Shown here: in pieces, positions 60,985 to 64,000 of the stretch
Numbering within the stretch: the stretch's first letter is position 1
Layout of the letters: every line of letters starts with the position of its first letter
NCBI GenBank assembly: GCA_030544235.1
Contig: CM060467.1
Location: 1,050,001 to 1,114,000, forward strand
Direction of reading: 5' to 3'
Length of the DNA: 64,000 bases
DNA from: Lepturacanthus savala
Lineage: Eukaryota > Chordata > Actinopteri > Scombriformes > Trichiuridae
Made by a program: the position numbers and the translations under genes
Notes under the pieces: model-generated
What the model was told of the DNA's origin: nothing
What the model saw: only the letters and a program-made list of their open reading frames with translations
The model's database searches: none

Positions 60985-62200
60985 CAGAAGCTGCAACTAA
61001 CGACTACTTTAATAATCAATTAATCTATTATGAAAACGATTAATCAATTAGTATCAACCACTGTTTGTCAAAGGTTAGGGTTAGGGTTATTTGCTATATT
61101 TGCTCATTCCTTAAACCATAAAGCTTCAATAATTAGTCGATTAATCGATTAGTTGCCAACTTTTACATTAATCACCAATTATTTTGATAATTGATTAATT
61201 GATTTGAGTTGTTTTTAGGAAGAAAATGTCTAAAATCTCTGGTTCCAGTCCCCAAAGATCATCAGTTTATTATTATAGAGACTAAAGAAACCAGGAAATA
61301 ATCAGAGAAGAGAAGCTGGAACCAGAGATCGATTATTATATTATTATAATCGATTATTAAAATAGTTTGATGTCAAATCAAATGTGGGGTTCCTCAAGGT
61401 TCCGTTCTTGATCCTGTGAAGTTCAAATCCATTAATCAATTATCAAAATAGTTGGTGATTAACGTGATAGTTGGAAAAACCAACTATTTTTATAATAAAT
61501 GTCTAAATTCTCTGGTTCCAGCTTCTCTTCTCTGATTATTTCCTGGTTTCTTTATTCTTCTATAATAATAAACTGACTGAAACTTCACAGGATCTAGAAC
61601 GGAACCTTGAGGAACCCCACATTTGATTTGACATCAAACTATTTTAATAATTAATGGATTTGAGTCATTTTTTAAGAAGTAAATGTCTAAATTCTCTGGT
61701 TCCAGCTTCTCTTCTCTGATTATTTCCTGGTTTCTTTAGTCTCTATAATAATAAACTGATGATCTTTGGACAGAAAAAGACATTTTAGGGTGAATCTTCA
61801 GCTTTGAGGAAACATTGATCCACATTTTATGAATCAAACAACTAATCGATTAATCAATCACTGGATTATTGGCTATTTGGCCAAGTTCCTGCTGTCAGTA
61901 ACTTTTAATTAGATTTTCTTGAATCTAAATTCACAAACTAGTCATTTTACACCATTTTATGAACCAAATAAGGTAACTGAATTGATTGATTGACTAATCA
62001 ATTATCTTTGTTATAGATTTATCTGCCTTTTAATTAAAACAACATAAAATCGATGGAACCAGCAAATCTTTTTGACCCATAAACCAGAAAATAATCAGAT
62101 TTGAGCAGCTGGAACCAGAGAATTTGGACATTTTCTCCTTAAAAAATGACTCATATCTTTGAATTTTCATATTTTTCTAACCCTGAACCCCGTTGAAGTG
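60985..62200. repeat. Cluster of ATTAATCG-family copies
   Basis: At least five partial copies in both orientations, with RT-like fragments at about 61367-61425 (forward) and 61576-61640 (reverse). 61073-61089 is GGTTAGGGTTAGGGTTA, a very short telomere-like run. Confidence 0.85.
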
Positions 62201-62760
62201 TGAGTTTCCGCCTCAAACTGAAATGACGCCACTGAAAGCTGAAGTCAAAGGCAGAAATAACAGAACGTTGGGGGATCAGTGAGTTTCAGGCTCTTGGCTG
62301 CAGCCTCCGTCTGAATCTGGGCCAAATTACACAACGTGGCCACATCTGTGTTAGAGACCGAGTCACGTGACGACTCAATACCTCGCGCTCGCAAACAAGA
62401 GACGCGGGTACAAAAGTACACGCCGTCATCTGAAAAACCAACACTAATAATTACATAACGCCGCAAAACCAAACCCAGGAAGGATTTGATGTCGCGTTGT
62501 GGTGGAGGAGCAGCGTCCTGGTTTCTGCTGACGCTGGAAAAGGCCGATGATTCAAATTCAGTCAAATGTTTGGGTTGTTTTGTCGCTTCAAGTGATAAAT
62601 TCGCTCATAAATTACTGCTGCCGCGTCTTTTCTTCCTCTTCCTTCATTCGTTTTCTTGCTTATTTTCATTTCTTCCTGCTGTTTTTACGTATTTGTTCTT
62701 GTCTTCTTTCTTTTTTTTACTTTATTTGCTGATTCTGCTGCAAAGGAATTATTAAATAAT
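62201..62760. other. GC-richer spacer, unrecognised
   Basis: 62280-62540 is richer in CpG than its surroundings. Overlapping frames of 89 and 106 codons on opposite strands have no recognisable product. Confidence 0.35.
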
Positions 62761-63620
62761 CAATTATTTCTGTTTTAATAATTAATTAATTAATAAAAGT
62801 CCAAATTTTCTGGTTCCAGCCCCTTAAATCTGAATATTTTCCAGTTTATTTAGTGTTCTATAATATAAAGCTGCAAATAATGACAGTTGATTAATCTATA
62901 GATGATTAAAACCATTGATCGATCAGTTGTTTGATTCCTAAAATGGTGTAAAGTGTCACTCAAATGCTGGAGATTCAATCTAAAATGTCTTTTTTTAATC
63001 CACAACCCAAAAATCATCAGTTTATTATTATAGAGACTAAAGAATGTGGTAATTAATATAATAATTAGCTTATTAATTGATTAATCAACTAATCATTGCA
63101 GCTCTAATTGATAATTATTCCAAGATGCTTAAATTATAAGAGTTTAAACATGAAAGAAAATTACACACAATCAACAAGTTGATTAATCGATTGAAACAAT
63201 TAATCAATTAGTTATTTAGTTTATAAAATGGTGTAAAATGTCGAAAAACAGTCCACAACCCAAAGTTCATCAGTTTATTATTATAGAGACTAAAGAAACC
63301 AGGAAATAATCAGAGAAGAGAAGCTGGAACCAGAGAATTTACACATTTACTTCTTAATAAATTACTCAAATCCATAATTATTAAAATAGTTTGATGTCAA
63401 ATCAAATGTGGGGTTCCTCAAGGTTCCGTTCTAGATCCTGTGAAGTTTCAGTCATCAGTTTATTATTATAGAAGAATAAAGAAACCAGGAAATAATCAGA
63501 GAAGAGAAGCTGGAACCAGAGAATTTGGACATTTTCTTCTTAATAATGACTCAGATTGGTTGGTGTTTAATGTGATTATTGGCAGCTAATCGATTAATCA
63601 ACTAATCGGAGCACATTTTC
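62761..63620. repeat. ATTAATCG-family copies with RT-like fragment
   Basis: Family phrases recur at about 62.80-63.12 and 63.18-63.60 kb. The fragment at about 63390-63455 reads GVPQGSVLDPV on the + strand. Confidence 0.85.
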
Positions 63621-64000
63621 ACAATAAATTCAACTTTCTCTGTTTAGATCCTTTCAAAATCACCCAACAAATACAACAAAAAAAATAATCGCTGTTGTTA
63701 TTCATGTTTAAATCACACAAAAAACCTACATTTCTCATATATATCAAATAAAATATTCGTTGTTAACATGCAACCAACCAAGTTTCACGAGTACGTCATT
63801 CCACTGATGGTTTCAGAGTTATACAGTATTTCATAGTGGTTTAATAGAATAATTAATCTCCCGTCCCAAACAGCCGCCTGGTCTCAAATAAAGGCCTGTT
63901 CTGTTAAATGCAATGATACATAGCAGCACAACACATTTAAAGTGTGTCGTAGCTCCATCCTCCAAACGCTGACCACTCTTTATCATCCATGACTGATTAA
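63621..64000. other. End of window, no gene recognised
   Basis: AT-rich then balanced sequence with no array or exon-like features. Confidence 0.4.

Larger units (their letters stand above)
23917..64000 (+). other. man1c1: Putative man1c1 intron 1 (continues past the window)
   Basis: The donor after codon 184 is strong, and no exon encoding the next conserved segment (in human MMQFAWQSYKRYAMG) was found by eye on the + strand to the end of the window. MAN1C1 has a very large first intron in human, so this is the simplest reading. A small nested or antisense gene cannot be excluded by eye. Confidence 0.6.

Noticed and set aside
32977..63455. Functional LINE at the CGVPQGSVLDP fragments
   Set aside because: Only about 12 residues match; the sequence on both sides is non-coding repeat with stops, and no catalytic FADD-type motif is nearby.
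23917..64000. Second coding exon of man1c1
   Set aside because: Looked for sequence encoding the conserved start of the GH47 domain on the + strand and did not find it; a by-eye search could miss a short exon, so absence is tentative.

Overview
The window is vertebrate nuclear DNA, most probably from a teleost fish. Introns have GT..AG borders, a CpG-rich promoter leads into a single-exon start, and most of the rest is AT-rich non-coding sequence full of microsatellites, minisatellites and short dispersed repeats, including a family rich in ATTAATCGATTA words that I recall as common in fish genomes. Only two genes can be supported, both on the + strand and both partial. No bacterial, phage, CRISPR, rRNA or tRNA feature was recognised.

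Layout. 1-743 is a tetranucleotide array. 1054-4366 holds the last five coding exons of slc9a1 (Na+/H+ exchanger 1, cytosolic regulatory tail), ending at a TGA at 4364-4366. About 4.4-21.9 kb is slc9a1 3' flank/UTR and intergenic DNA: a 57-bp tandem array (5.4-6.1 kb), AT-rich decayed repeats, a 31-bp minisatellite (12.2-13.1 kb), a 26-bp minisatellite (14.3-15.3 kb), two decayed DNA-transposon-like blocks (16.5-18.3 kb) and long TA tracts (19.1-19.8 kb). 21.9-23.4 kb is a CpG-rich promoter and 5' leader. 23365-23916 is coding exon 1 of man1c1 (Golgi class I alpha-1,2-mannosidase IC: cytosolic tail, transmembrane anchor, stem). From 23917 to the end I see no further man1c1 exon, so the remaining 40 kb is read as its large first intron. 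SLC9A1 and MAN1C1 both lie on human 1p36.11, which supports the two calls as a conserved syntenic neighbourhood.

The putative intron is roughly half repeats: the ATTAATCG family in both orientations, 31-33-bp minisatellite arrays at 35-38.6, 40.8-41.3, 42.3-43.5, 52.1-53.1 and 59.7-60.3 kb, and a 40-bp minisatellite at 55.1 kb that matches one inside slc9a1 in inverted orientation. Between them lie islands of less repetitive, motif-rich sequence (34.2, 36.3, 40.2, 43.7, 47.2, 53.1, 56.3, 57.7, 59.1 kb) that are reasonable candidates for conserved regulatory elements.

Most interesting observations: (1) the 31-bp minisatellite carries a CTCF-like core in nearly every unit, a near-perfect CTCF motif sits at 13106-13124 and another at 13891-13905, and array orientation switches from forward to reverse along the window in convergent patterns; (2) a phase-1/phase-1 57-nt exon of slc9a1 interrupts the position of the human Ser703 14-3-3 site, so skipping or including it would toggle that site; (3) a nearly identical ~0.55-kb inverted repeat flanks 5.8 kb of the man1c1 intron; (4) a short piece of LINE reverse-transcriptase motif appears to be embedded in a non-coding dispersed repeat and to have spread with it. 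All are inference from reading the sequence by eye; no alignment or search was run, and copy numbers and mismatch counts are approximate.
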